A stretch of DNA of 64,000 nt, from positions 1-64,000 of the forward strand of contig JAFSJN010000022.1 in assembly GCA_017439235.1 (NCBI GenBank). The letters are read 5' to 3'. Source of the stretch: Paludibacteraceae bacterium (GTDB lineage: Bacteria; Bacteroidota; Bacteroidia; Bacteroidales; Paludibacteraceae). The notes under the pieces were generated by a model, which was not told the origin of the DNA, did not search any database, and was given only the letters and a program-made list of their open reading frames with translations. The translations under genes were made by a program, and so were the position numbers. Shown here one piece after another: positions 18,209-26,658 of this stretch. Within the stretch, counting starts at the first letter, position 1, and each line of letters begins with the position of its first letter.

Positions 18209-18640
18209 TTATACTAATTGGGTTGCGTCGTAATCACGTCTTACGACAAATTTGGTTGTAATAGGCAGTTTCTGAGCAGCAAGGCGCAATGCCTCTTTTG
18301 CTACCTCAAAGGGTACTCCGTCAATCTCAAAGATGATACGACCGGGCTCCAAAGGTACTACGAATCCTTCGGGAGCACCTTTACCTTTACCCATACGTAC
18401 ATCCAAAGGTTTCTTGGTGATCGGTTTATCCGGGAAAACGCGGATCCATACCTGACCCTGACGTTGCATGTAACGGGTTACGGCCACACGGGCTGCTTCG
18501 ATTTGGCGACCTGTCAACCAGATGGTACCAAGACTCTTGATACCGAATGAGCCAAATGCCAGCTCATGGCCGCGCTGTGCATTGCCTTTAATACGGCCTT
18601 TCTGCGAGCGACGGAATTTTGTTTTCTTAGGTTGTAACAT
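18209..18640 (-). CDS. rplP: 50S ribosomal protein L16
   Basis: 143 residues. L16 organises the A-site region of the large subunit. Signatures: [20 protein letters not shown], then [20 protein letters not shown] and [20 protein letters not shown]. Complete, 26 bases after rpsC. Confidence 0.98.
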   Translation of the reverse strand: MLQPKKTKFRRSQKGRIKGNAQRGHELAFGSFGIKSLGTIWLTGRQIEAARVAVTRYMQRQGQVWIRVFPDKPITKKPLDVRMGKGKGAPEGFVVPLEPGRIIFEIDGVPFEVAKEALRLAAQKLPITTKFVVRRDYDATQLV

Positions 18641-18666
18641 AACTGTAATCTACAAATCGGTTAAAC

Positions 18667-19425
18667 TTATTGTTTGTTGTTTCTGCGAGCATCACCACGG
18701 CGGTCACGACGATCGCGACGATCACCATCACGACGATCTCCACGACGGTCACCACGCGGGCCGGCCTGCTTCTCCGTGAAGTTGGGAGCAAGATCCTTCT
18801 TACCATAAACCTCACCGCGGCAGATCCATACCTTAACGCCCAAAATACCTACTTTGGTCAGAGCACCTACATGGCAGTAGTCGATATCGGCACGCAAGGT
18901 GTGCAGAGGAGTACGACCCTCTTTATACATCTCGCTACGAGCGATCTCGGCTCCGTTCAGACGACCACTAACCTGGATTTTAATACCCTCGGCACCCATG
19001 CGCATCGTCGAAGCGATGGCCATCTTAACGGCACGACGGTAGGCAATCTTACCCTCCAGCTGCTTAGCAACCTTCTGAGCTACGATAGTGGCATCCAACT
19101 CGGGACGCTTAACCTCATAGATGTTAATTTGAACATCCTGTTTGGTGATTTTCTTCAACTCCTCCTTCAATTTGTCAACCTCTTGTCCACCCTTACCGAT
19201 AATATAACCGGGGCGAGCAGTGCAGACAGTTACAGTCACAAGTTTCAGAGTTCTCTCAATGACGATACGGCTAATGCTAGCCTCAGCAAGACGGGCGTTG
19301 AGGTACTCACGGATCTTGGCATCCTCGAGGATGGTATCACCGTAGTTCTTACCTCCAAACCAGTTGCTATCCCAGCCGCGGACAATACCGAGGCGGTTAC
19401 TAATCGGATTAATTTTCTGTCCCAT
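18667..19425 (-). CDS. rpsC: 30S ribosomal protein S3 with an Arg/Asp-rich tail
   Basis: 252 residues. The first ~210 are ordinary S3: [20 protein letters not shown], a KH type 2 domain with [18 protein letters not shown], and the C-terminal domain with [21 protein letters not shown]3 forms part of the mRNA entry site. The last ~30 residues are built of repeats of R-R-D/G ([20 protein letters not shown]), encoded by repeated CGACG-type triplets; probably disordered. Long S3 tails occur in Bacteroidota but this composition is notable. Confidence 0.97.
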   Translation of the reverse strand: MGQKINPISNRLGIVRGWDSNWFGGKNYGDTILEDAKIREYLNARLAEASISRIVIERTLKLVTVTVCTARPGYIIGKGGQEVDKLKEELKKITKQDVQINIYEVKRPELDATIVAQKVAKQLEGKIAYRRAVKMAIASTMRMGAEGIKIQVSGRLNGAEIARSEMYKEGRTPLHTLRADIDYCHVGALTKVGILGVKVWICRGEVYGKKDLAPNFTEKQAGPRGDRRGDRRDGDRRDRRDRRGDARRNNKQ

Positions 19426-19429
19426 AGTC

Positions 19430-19834
19430 TTACTCAGCTTTAGCAGTTTTGGTATCTACAAAGATTGTAATGTGGTTGGAGCGTTTGCGGACGCGGTATC
19501 CACGACCTTGAGGAGCGGTCTGGAGACGTTTGAGCATCATACCGCCGTCAACCATAATATTACTTACATATAACGTTTCCGAATCAGCCTTTTTGCCTGT
19601 CTTGGTTTCCCAGTTGGCAATGGCCGACTTCAGAAGTTTCTCGAGTGCACGCGATGCCTCCTTAGTGGAGAAATGCAGTGCGCCGAGGGCACGGTTCACT
19701 TCCAAACCACGAATCATGTCAGCAACAAGGCGCATTTTTCGCGGACTGGTAGGAACATTATTGAGCTTGGCAAAATATTGGTTCTTGCGAGCCTCTTTCA
19801 TTGCCTCAGCCGTATTGTGTTTTCTAGCACCCAT
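19430..19834 (-). CDS. rplV: 50S ribosomal protein L22
   Basis: 134 residues. L22 has a beta hairpin lining the exit tunnel. Visible: [40 protein letters not shown], and the C-terminal RRPRGRGYR-like stretch ([20 protein letters not shown]). Four bases separate it from rpsC. Confidence 0.97.
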   Translation of the reverse strand: MGARKHNTAEAMKEARKNQYFAKLNNVPTSPRKMRLVADMIRGLEVNRALGALHFSTKEASRALEKLLKSAIANWETKTGKKADSETLYVSNIMVDGGMMLKRLQTAPQGRGYRVRKRSNHITIFVDTKTAKAE

Positions 19835-19880
19835 TTTAAATTCTTAATTAAATGTTTTGTTGTTTGAATGATTCAATGGA

Positions 19881-20144
19881 TTATCTATTGCCGGAGTGAC
19901 CACGGAAAGTACGAGTGGGAGCAAATTCGCCCAACTTGTGACCTACCATATTCTCGGTTACATATACCGGAATAAACTTGTTACCATTGTGAACTGCAAT
20001 CGTATGACCCACAAAATCAGGAGAGATCATACTGGCGCGCGACCAGGTCTTAACAACTTCTTTCTTGTTAGCCTCATTCATCGCGATTACCTTGTCTTCC
20101 AATTTCCGTTCGATGTACGGACCTTTCTTTAATGAACGACTCAT
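19881..20144 (-). CDS. rpsS: 30S ribosomal protein S19
   Basis: 87 residues. Starts [20 protein letters not shown] and ends [18 protein letters not shown]; both are diagnostic. It pairs with S13 in the head of the small subunit. Between rplB (20 bases) and rplV (46 bases). Confidence 0.98.
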   Translation of the reverse strand: MSRSLKKGPYIERKLEDKVIAMNEANKKEVVKTWSRASMISPDFVGHTIAVHNGNKFIPVYVTENMVGHKLGEFAPTRTFRGHSGNR

Positions 20145-20164
20145 AATTTCTCTGATTTTAATGG

Positions 20165-20989
20165 TTATTTCTTACGTCTTTCGATTATGTATTGGTTGCT
20201 CTGGTTCTTCGGGTGACGAGTCTTATAACCCTTAGCCAGCAAGCCCTTACGGCTACGCGGATGTCCACCGCTGGCGCGACCTTCACCACCACCCATCGGG
20301 TGATCTACAGGGTTCATCGTTACACCACGGTTGTGAGGACGACGGCCTAACCAACGGCTGCGACCGGCCTTACCCGACTTCTCCAATGCGTGATCGCTGT
20401 TACCTACAACACCTACAGTGGCTTTGCAAGCGGCAAGTATCTTACGCAATTCACCCGAAGGTAATTTGATGATAGCATACTTGTCCTCACGACCGGCTAA
20501 CTGTGCGAACACACCTGCCGAACGAACCATCTGGGCGCCCTGACCGGGACGCATCTCGATGTTGTGAATCAGAGTTCCCAAGGGAATCTCCGTCATCGGA
20601 AGAGAGTTACCAACTTCGGGAGCGATACCGCTACCCGACATAACTTGTTGACCTACTTGCAATCCATTGGGTGCAAGAATGTAGCGCTTCTCACCGTCTG
20701 CATAGAACAACAGAGCAATGCGAGCCGAACGATTCGGATCGTACTCAATCGTCTTAACTGTAGCGGGTACACCGTCTTTATTGCGCTTGAAGTCAATTAC
20801 GCGGAATTTCTGCTTGTGTCCGCCGCCGATGTAACGCATGGTCTCTTTACCGACATTGTTGCGTCCACCCGACTTGCGTTTACCGAACACGAGAGACTTC
20901 TCAGGTGCGCTTGCGGTAATTGTCTCAAACGCGCCTATAATTTTGTGTCTTTGCCCCGGTGTAGTGGGTTTAAATTTACGTACAGCCAT
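20165..20989 (-). CDS. rplB: 50S ribosomal protein L2
   Basis: 274 residues, full length. L2 is essential for subunit association and peptidyl transfer. The signature [20 protein letters not shown] near residue 220 contains the histidine linked to catalysis; [20 protein letters not shown] is the usual start. Two bases after rplW. Confidence 0.98.
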   Translation of the reverse strand: MAVRKFKPTTPGQRHKIIGAFETITASAPEKSLVFGKRKSGGRNNVGKETMRYIGGGHKQKFRVIDFKRNKDGVPATVKTIEYDPNRSARIALLFYADGEKRYILAPNGLQVGQQVMSGSGIAPEVGNSLPMTEIPLGTLIHNIEMRPGQGAQMVRSAGVFAQLAGREDKYAIIKLPSGELRKILAACKATVGVVGNSDHALEKSGKAGRSRWLGRRPHNRGVTMNPVDHPMGGGEGRASGGHPRSRKGLLAKGYKTRHPKNQSNQYIIERRKK

Positions 20990-20991
20990 TT

Positions 20992-21282
20992 TTAGATATT
21001 GCTATAAAAATCGATTGTTTCACCTTCTTTCAATGTAACGATAGCTTTCTTGTAAGCCTGCTTGGCACCGCGGAGCAAACCGCTCTTGGTATAACGCTGC
21101 TTAGTCTTGGGAGCCACGATCAACGTGTTAACATCCACTACCTGTACATTGTACATTTCTTCCACTGCCTTCTTGATTTCCACTTTGTTGGCAGTACGTT
21201 CTACTTGAAAACCGTAACGGTTCAACTTCTCGCCGGCGGCGGTCATCTTTTCGGTGACGATGGGTTTAATAATAATTGCCAT
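20992..21282 (-). CDS. rplW: 50S ribosomal protein L23
   Basis: 96 residues. L23 is the docking site for trigger factor and SRP at the tunnel exit. Starts [20 protein letters not shown], with [20 protein letters not shown]; the C-terminal half has [20 protein letters not shown]. 12 bases after rplD, 2 before rplB. Confidence 0.97.
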   Translation of the reverse strand: MAIIIKPIVTEKMTAAGEKLNRYGFQVERTANKVEIKKAVEEMYNVQVVDVNTLIVAPKTKQRYTKSGLLRGAKQAYKKAIVTLKEGETIDFYSNI

Positions 21283-21294
21283 AATTCTACCTCC

Positions 21295-21924
21295 TTATGC
21301 GTTAAAAGTTGCCTCAATAGCCGGAACCGCACTCTCCAGGAGCACTACGGCGTTCGAGTTCATAATTGCGTATGTATTGAGTTCGTTAACGGTAGTAACA
21401 TTGGTGCGCTGAATGTTGTTGGCACTCTTGAGAACAGTGGCGTTGTTCTCGGGGAGAACGAACAGCACTTTCTTGCCGGTTACATTCAATTTTGCCAATA
21501 CTTCAGCCATAGCCTTGGTCTTAGGTGCATCAAAGTTCAGAGCGTCCAAAACGATGATCTGACCATTCTTAGCACGCAGACTGAGAGCCGAACGGCGAGC
21601 TAACTGCTTAACCTTGCGGTTGAGCTTGAAGCTATAGTCGCGAGGTACGGGACCAAAGATGGTACCACCACCTACGCGTACCGGAGACTTCAAATCGCCG
21701 GGACGGGCACCTCCACCACCCTTCTGGCGGCCGAGCTTGCGGGTCGAGTGAGCGTTTTCACTACGTTGTTTAGCCTTGGCGGTACCTTGACGGTTGTTTG
21801 CCAAGAATTGCTTAACGTCCAAGTAGATAGCGTGGTCGTTAGGCTCGATACCGAAGATCTCATCATTGAGTTGGATCTTCTTACCGGTTGCAACACCGGC
21901 TTGATTCAAAATACTAAGTTCCAT
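21295..21924 (-). CDS. rplD: 50S ribosomal protein L4
   Basis: 209 residues. L4 has an extended loop lining the exit tunnel, visible as [20 protein letters not shown] and [20 protein letters not shown]. In enterobacteria L4 also represses the S10 operon. 6 bases after rplC. Confidence 0.98.
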   Translation of the reverse strand: MELSILNQAGVATGKKIQLNDEIFGIEPNDHAIYLDVKQFLANNRQGTAKAKQRSENAHSTRKLGRQKGGGGARPGDLKSPVRVGGGTIFGPVPRDYSFKLNRKVKQLARRSALSLRAKNGQIIVLDALNFDAPKTKAMAEVLAKLNVTGKKVLFVLPENNATVLKSANNIQRTNVTTVNELNTYAIMNSNAVVLLESAVPAIEATFNA

Positions 21925-21930
21925 ACTGTC

Positions 21931-22548
21931 TTACTTGTTAATAGTTACAATACTGTTCTTTGCTCCCGGAATAGAACCCTTGACCATGATCAAGTTGTAC
22001 TCGGGAATCACTTTCAATACTACAAGGTTTTGAACGGTTACACGGTCCTGACCCATGTGGCCGGCCATACGTGTACCCGGGAAAATACGACTCGGATATG
22101 CACATGCACCTACCGAACCGGGAGCACGAAGACGGTCGTCCTGACCATGTGTAGACTGACCTACACCACCGAAACCGTGACGTTTAACAACGCCCTGGAA
22201 ACCTTTACCTTTGCTGGTGCCGACTACGTCAACATACATACCTTCGCTGAAGATACTTACGTTGATCTCGTCACCCAATTTGACTTCCTGGTCATAGCCT
22301 GCAAATTCGGCTAAATAGCGCATGGGATTAACGCCTGCTGCCTTGAAATGACCGGCCTCAGCCTTGTTGGTGTGCTTCTCGCTCTTCTGCATGAAACCTA
22401 CCTGAACAGCTTCGTAACCGTCTTTCTCCACAGTCTTCAACTGCGTTACCACGCAAGGACCAGCTTCAATAACGGTGCATGGGATATTCTTACCATCAGC
22501 ACCGAAAACGGATGTCATTCCGATTTTTTTACCTAATAATCCTGGCAT
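21931..22548 (-). CDS. rplC: 50S ribosomal protein L3
   Basis: 205 residues. Starts [20 protein letters not shown]; the hallmark [20 protein letters not shown], followed by [20 protein letters not shown], is present. L3 helps form the peptidyl transferase centre. A 94-base gap with a hairpin (22597-22624) separates it from rpsJ. Confidence 0.98.
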   Translation of the reverse strand: MPGLLGKKIGMTSVFGADGKNIPCTVIEAGPCVVTQLKTVEKDGYEAVQVGFMQKSEKHTNKAEAGHFKAAGVNPMRYLAEFAGYDQEVKLGDEINVSIFSEGMYVDVVGTSKGKGFQGVVKRHGFGGVGQSTHGQDDRLRAPGSVGACAYPSRIFPGTRMAGHMGQDRVTVQNLVVLKVIPEYNLIMVKGSIPGAKNSIVTINK

Positions 22549-22596
22549 TTTTGCTGTAGATTAAATTAATTAATTATTAGTTTCTTCCCACTCTCG

Positions 22597-22624
22597 CCGA
22601 CGGGTTCTCGATGCTATCCGTCGG
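22597..22624. promoter_or_regulatory. Hairpin between rpsJ and rplC
   Basis: CCGACGG (22597-22603) pairs with CCGTCGG (22618-22624) around a 14-base loop, and one more pair can be added on the outside. On the minus strand it lies about 50 bases before the rplC start, followed by an A/T-rich stretch. Confidence 0.5.
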
Positions 22625-22642
22625 AAGTGGTCAGTTGGGTTA

Positions 22643-22948
22643 TCAAACTTTAATTTCTACTTCCACTCCGCTGGCAAGTTCCAACTTCATCAAAGCCTCA
22701 ACAGTCTTTTGATTCGAGCTGTAGATATCAATCAGGCGCTTGTAGCTGGCCAATTCGAATTGCTCACGGCTCTTCTTGTTAACGAATGTCGAGCGGTTAA
22801 CGGTAAAGATACGCTTGTGCGTGGGTAATGGAATAGGACCACTTACTACTGCACCCGTAGCCTTAACGGTCTTGACAATTTTCTCGGCGGACTTGTCCAC
22901 CAGGTTGTGGTCAAACGATTTCAGTTTGATACGGATTTTTTGACTCAT
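22643..22948 (-). CDS. rpsJ: 30S ribosomal protein S10 (NusE)
   Basis: 101 residues. Starts [20 protein letters not shown] and carries the S10 signature [20 protein letters not shown]. Besides its ribosomal role, S10 is the NusE transcription elongation partner. In many bacteria tuf lies just before it; here the previous gene is fusA, with a 133-base hairpin-containing gap. Confidence 0.98.
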   Translation of the reverse strand: MSQKIRIKLKSFDHNLVDKSAEKIVKTVKATGAVVSGPIPLPTHKRIFTVNRSTFVNKKSREQFELASYKRLIDIYSSNQKTVEALMKLELASGVEVEIKV

Positions 22949-23051
22949 TTTTGTTTTTTGTTTTTTAATTTTTTACATCATTCACAAGCGCAGAGTCCCC
23001 TAAAGAGTCATTCGCTCAGAAGACTCGTACGCGTGTGTGTTAATTATAGGT

Positions 23052-23069
23052 ACGTGCACGCTCGCACGT
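23052..23069. promoter_or_regulatory. Hairpin downstream of fusA
   Basis: ACGTGC (23052-23057) pairs with GCACGT (23064-23069) around a 6-base loop, 12 bases past the fusA stop. A second weaker pairing (GAGTC/GACTC) lies closer to rpsJ. No U run follows, so it may be a processing or partial termination site between fusA and rpsJ. Confidence 0.45.
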
Positions 23070-23081
23070 GATAGTTGTCTT

Positions 23082-25196
23082 TTATACCAGGTCCACTCGT
23101 CCTCCTACCTCGGTCAGCACTGCCTTAGCGATACTGGACGAAACAGGCTCGTAATGACTGAACTCCATGGAACTGGTGGCGCGTCCGCTGGTAATCGTTC
23201 TCAGGGCGGTAACGTAACCGAACATCTCAGCCAACGGCACCTTTGCCTTGATGATACGAGCACCCGTGCGGGCGGTATCCATGCCTTCAACCTGACCGCG
23301 ACGCTTATTCAGGTCACCGATAACGTCACCCATATTCTCCTCGGGTGTTACCACCTCGATCTTCATGATGGGCTCCATCAGTACCGGTTTAGCCTTGACG
23401 CAGGCATTCTTGAAGGCAATCTGAGCGCAGACCTCAAAGCTCAATTGGTCGGAATCCACAGGGTGGAACGAACCGTCCAATACAGTAACCTTGAGTTTAT
23501 CCAGCGGATAGCCGGCCAATACACCGCTCTTCATAGCCGTCTGGAAGCCTTTCTCGATAGCAGGGATATACTCCTTAGGTATATCGCCGCCCTTGACTAC
23601 GTCCACAAATTGGAGCGTACCCTCGAATTCGGGATCGGCAGGTTCCACACGTACGATGATGTCGGCAAATTTACCGCGACCACCGGTCTGCTTCTTATAG
23701 GTCTCGCGCAACTCTACAGGAGCGCTGATAGCCTCACGATATGCCACTTGCGGACGACCTTGGTTGCACTCAACCTTGAACTCACGTTTCAAACGGTCGA
23801 TAATAATCTCCAAGTGCAACTCACCCATACCGGAGATAACGGTTTGCCCCGTCTGCTCGTCGGTCTTAACGGTGAAGGTAGGATCTTCCTCGGCCAACTT
23901 AGCCAAGCCGATACCTAACTTATCCAGGTCAGCCTGGCTCTTGGGTTCTACGCTGATACCGATAACGGGAGCGGGGAACTCGATGCTCTCCAAGGTGATC
24001 TGAGCACCTTCCGAGCAGAGGGTATCGCCCGTGCGGATATCCTTGAAGCCTACTCCGGCACCTATATCACCTGCCGAGATTACCTCTACAGGGTTCTGGT
24101 GGTTGGAGTGCATCTGGAAGATACGCGATATGCGCTCGCGCTTGCCCGAGCGCGTATTATATACATAGGTACCGGCTTCTAACTTACCGCTATAAACGCG
24201 GAAGTAGCACAGACGACCTACATACGGATCGGTAGCAATCTTGAACGCCAAAGCGCACAAAGGCTCATCCTCGTCCGGATGACGGATTATCTCTTTATCG
24301 TTATGGGGATCAATACCCTTAATCTCGGCTGTATCCAGCGGACTGGGCAGGTAAGCGCATACAGCGTCCAACATAGTCTGGACACCTTTGTTACGGAAAC
24401 TCGAACCGCAGATAACCGGGAAGATATGCAGGCCTACAGTACCCTTACGGATAGCGCCGCGTATCTCAGCCTCGGTCAGCGAAGAGGGATCAGAGAAATA
24501 TTTCTCCATCACTGCGTCGTCAAACTCGGCACAGGTCTCCAGCATCTTGTCACGCCACTCCTCTGCCTCGGCTACGAGGTTAGCAGGAATCTCTTCTTCC
24601 GAATATTCCGCACCCATCGTCTCGTCGTGCCACAGGATAGCTTTCATCTTAATCAGGTCTACTACACCTTTGAAGCTCTCCTCTGCTCCGATGGGGATTT
24701 GGATAGGACACGGAGTAGCACCCAACACTTCTTTGATTTGGCTGACTACAGAGAAGAAGTCGGCACCGCTGCGGTCCATCTTATTGACGTAGCATATACG
24801 GGGCACGTTATACTTATCAGCCTGACGCCATACCGTTTCTGACTGGGGCTGCACACCACCTACTGCACAGAAGGTAGCTACAGCACCATCCAGAATACGC
24901 AAACTGCGCTCCACCTCGACCGTGAAGTCGACGTGACCCGGAGTGTCTATCAAGTTGATTTTGTATTTCTGTCCCAGATACGGCCAATAGGTAGTCGTAG
25001 CAGCCGAAGTGATGGTGATACCACGCTCTTGTTCCTGCTCCATCCAGTCCATCGTAGCTGCACCGTCGTGCACCTCACCAATCTTGTGAGTCAGTCCGGT
25101 GTAGTACAGGATACGCTCAGATGTAGTAGTCTTACCGGCATCAATGTGAGCCATGATACCGATATTCCTGTTATATGTCAAGTCGTGTTTTGCCAT
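23082..25196 (-). CDS. fusA: Translation elongation factor G
   Basis: 704 residues, full length. EF-G is the GTPase that drives ribosomal translocation. GTPase motifs: [15 protein letters not shown] (P loop, residues 16-30), DTPGHVDFT (about 86-94) and NKMDR (about 140-144), followed by domains II to V. It follows rpsG by 34 bases. No tuf gene follows, so elongation factor Tu must be encoded elsewhere. Many Bacteroidota have a second EF-G-like gene; this one sits in the canonical str position. Confidence 0.98.
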   Translation of the reverse strand: MAKHDLTYNRNIGIMAHIDAGKTTTSERILYYTGLTHKIGEVHDGAATMDWMEQEQERGITITSAATTTYWPYLGQKYKINLIDTPGHVDFTVEVERSLRILDGAVATFCAVGGVQPQSETVWRQADKYNVPRICYVNKMDRSGADFFSVVSQIKEVLGATPCPIQIPIGAEESFKGVVDLIKMKAILWHDETMGAEYSEEEIPANLVAEAEEWRDKMLETCAEFDDAVMEKYFSDPSSLTEAEIRGAIRKGTVGLHIFPVICGSSFRNKGVQTMLDAVCAYLPSPLDTAEIKGIDPHNDKEIIRHPDEDEPLCALAFKIATDPYVGRLCYFRVYSGKLEAGTYVYNTRSGKRERISRIFQMHSNHQNPVEVISAGDIGAGVGFKDIRTGDTLCSEGAQITLESIEFPAPVIGISVEPKSQADLDKLGIGLAKLAEEDPTFTVKTDEQTGQTVISGMGELHLEIIIDRLKREFKVECNQGRPQVAYREAISAPVELRETYKKQTGGRGKFADIIVRVEPADPEFEGTLQFVDVVKGGDIPKEYIPAIEKGFQTAMKSGVLAGYPLDKLKVTVLDGSFHPVDSDQLSFEVCAQIAFKNACVKAKPVLMEPIMKIEVVTPEENMGDVIGDLNKRRGQVEGMDTARTGARIIKAKVPLAEMFGYVTALRTITSGRATSSMEFSHYEPVSSSIAKAVLTEVGGRVDLV

Positions 25197-25230
25197 TTCT
25201 TAAAAAATACAGACTAATACCTTGAAAAAT

Positions 25231-25707
25231 TTAGAATCTGAAATGTGCAAAAGCACGGTTGGCCTCTGCCATGCGGTGCATATCCTCTTTGCGTTTGAAG
25301 GCACCACCTTGGCTATTGATTGCGTCCATAATTTCAGCCGCTAACTTCTCAGCCATCGAGTGGCCGCCACGTTTGCGGGCGAAAGCGATCATGTTCTTCA
25401 TCGCGATGGACTCCTTACGGTCAGCGCGGATCTCGGTAGGAACCTGGAAGGTAGCACCACCGATACGTTTCGACTTAACCTCTACCAGAGGAGTGATGTT
25501 GTCCAGAGCCTGTTTCCAGATTTCGAGGGCCGGCTTGTCGGCATCTTTCATCTTTTGACCAACGGTCTCAAGAGCGGTATAGAATACATTGTAAGCAGTA
25601 TTCTTCTTACCGTCAAGCATGAGGTGGTTCACAAACTTTGCCACCATTACCTCACCATACACCGGATCCGGCAGGATCACACGTTTTTTTGGTTTTGCTT
25701 TTCTCAT
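25231..25707 (-). CDS. rpsG: 30S ribosomal protein S7
   Basis: 158 residues. S7 nucleates assembly of the head of the small subunit. Signatures: [40 protein letters not shown] and [20 protein letters not shown]. Between rpsL (119-base gap with two hairpins) and fusA. Confidence 0.98.
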   Translation of the reverse strand: MRKAKPKKRVILPDPVYGEVMVAKFVNHLMLDGKKNTAYNVFYTALETVGQKMKDADKPALEIWKQALDNITPLVEVKSKRIGGATFQVPTEIRADRKESIAMKNMIAFARKRGGHSMAEKLAAEIMDAINSQGGAFKRKEDMHRMAEANRAFAHFRF

Positions 25708-25743
25708 TGTTGTTTTTAGTTTTTGTGGTTGTCTATCGTCTTC

Positions 25744-25805
25744 AAGCGGAACCCGTCCGCTTTACTCAACCGATCAACCCAGTTAATCTTCCCAACGTAT
25801 GGGAA
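25744..25805. promoter_or_regulatory. Two hairpins between rpsL and rpsG
   Basis: AAGCGGA (25744-25750) pairs with TCCGCTT (25756-25762), and TTCCCA (25789-25794) pairs with TGGGAA (25800-25805), both perfect with 5-base loops. They fill the 119-base gap between the two genes. No clear U tract; probably RNA stability, processing or translational control rather than full termination. Confidence 0.5.
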
Positions 25806-25826
25806 CTCTTAGTTAATTAAAAGGAA

Positions 25827-26207
25827 TTACTTTTTTGCTTTCGGGCGCTTAGCACCGTATTTGCTTCGACGTTGCAGGCGGTTAGCCACGCCGGCGGTAT
25901 CCAAGGTACCACGAACGATGTGGTAACGAACACCGGGCAGGTCCTTTACACGGCCACCACGTACCATGACGATGCTGTGCTCCTGAAGGTTGTGACCTTC
26001 ACCGGGGATGTAAGCGTTCACTTCCTTTTGGTTCGTCAGACGAACACGGGCCACCTTACGCATAGCGGAGTTAGGCTTTTTAGGAGTTGTGGTGTAAACG
26101 CGTACACATACGCCACGACGTTGCGGGCAGCTGTCCAATGCGGGACTCTTGCTCTTGTCGATAAGTTCTGCTCTTCCTTTTCTAACTAATTGTTGAATTG
26201 TAGGCAT
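25827..26207 (-). CDS. rpsL: 30S ribosomal protein S12
   Basis: 126 residues. S12 controls decoding accuracy. [20 protein letters not shown] and [19 protein letters not shown] are diagnostic. The lysines changed in streptomycin-resistant mutants (the KK at 43-44 and K88) are all present, so the sequence looks streptomycin-sensitive at this locus. It is the first gene of the long ribosomal block, with a consensus promoter at 26300-26331. Confidence 0.98.
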   Translation of the reverse strand: MPTIQQLVRKGRAELIDKSKSPALDSCPQRRGVCVRVYTTTPKKPNSAMRKVARVRLTNQKEVNAYIPGEGHNLQEHSIVMVRGGRVKDLPGVRYHIVRGTLDTAGVANRLQRRSKYGAKRPKAKK

Positions 26208-26299
26208 TGTAACTTTTTTTGGTTAATAATGTTAATTTTTCGTGTCATTTTCTCTCCCGCTCGCGTGTACATATATACGCGCAGAGCCGAAAAAGCGTG

Positions 26300-26331
26300 C
26301 AAAGGTACAACAAATTTTTGATATGCGCAAA
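26300..26331 (-). promoter_or_regulatory. Promoter of the ribosomal block
   Basis: On the minus strand TACCTTTG (26300-26307) is a perfect -7 box and TTTG (26328-26331) a perfect -33 box, separated by exactly 20 bases. The leader before rpsL is about 90 bases and includes a near-palindrome around 26262-26280 (GCGTGTACATATATACGC). Confidence 0.85.
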
Positions 26332-26541
26332 TCTTTTGATTAAAAAATTCAAATTTTTATGCATTTTCTTTATTTTTTCGCAAGAATAAGGATTAGGCGT
26401 GCGCATATGAGGCAAAAATATCATCACCTCGAAAGCTTACCATTTTTTAATCATCATCGAAACAAACAGCCGGAAATTCGCCCTCAATAATATACTATTT
26501 TTAATATTCAGTTCGCTTTTGTTCGGAATAGCACCCCAAAA
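26332..26541. other. Gap between divergent promoters of rpsL and a giant secreted protein
   Basis: The non-coding stretch from 26208 to 26658 contains the rpsL leader, the two promoters (26300-26331 minus, 26542-26573 plus) and an A/T-rich spacer with poly-T/poly-A tracts. Apart from the promoters I see no gene or strong structure. Confidence 0.6.
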
Positions 26542-26573
26542 TTTGGTGGTTTGCAAATTTAGCAGTAATTTTG
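26542..26573 (+). promoter_or_regulatory. Promoter of the 977-residue secreted protein
   Basis: TTTG (26542-26545), a 20-base spacer and TAATTTTG (26566-26573). CAAA at 26554-26557 follows the -33 box after 8 bases, giving TTTG-N8-CAAA, the geometry also seen at three other promoters here. The leader before 26659 would be about 80 bases. Confidence 0.8.
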
Positions 26574-26658
26574 CACTTGCTGAAGGATGGGCTGTGCCGA
26601 AATGAGCCACTCTATCGCTCGGCAAAACAACATTAGAAAACTAAAAAATTAAGGTATA

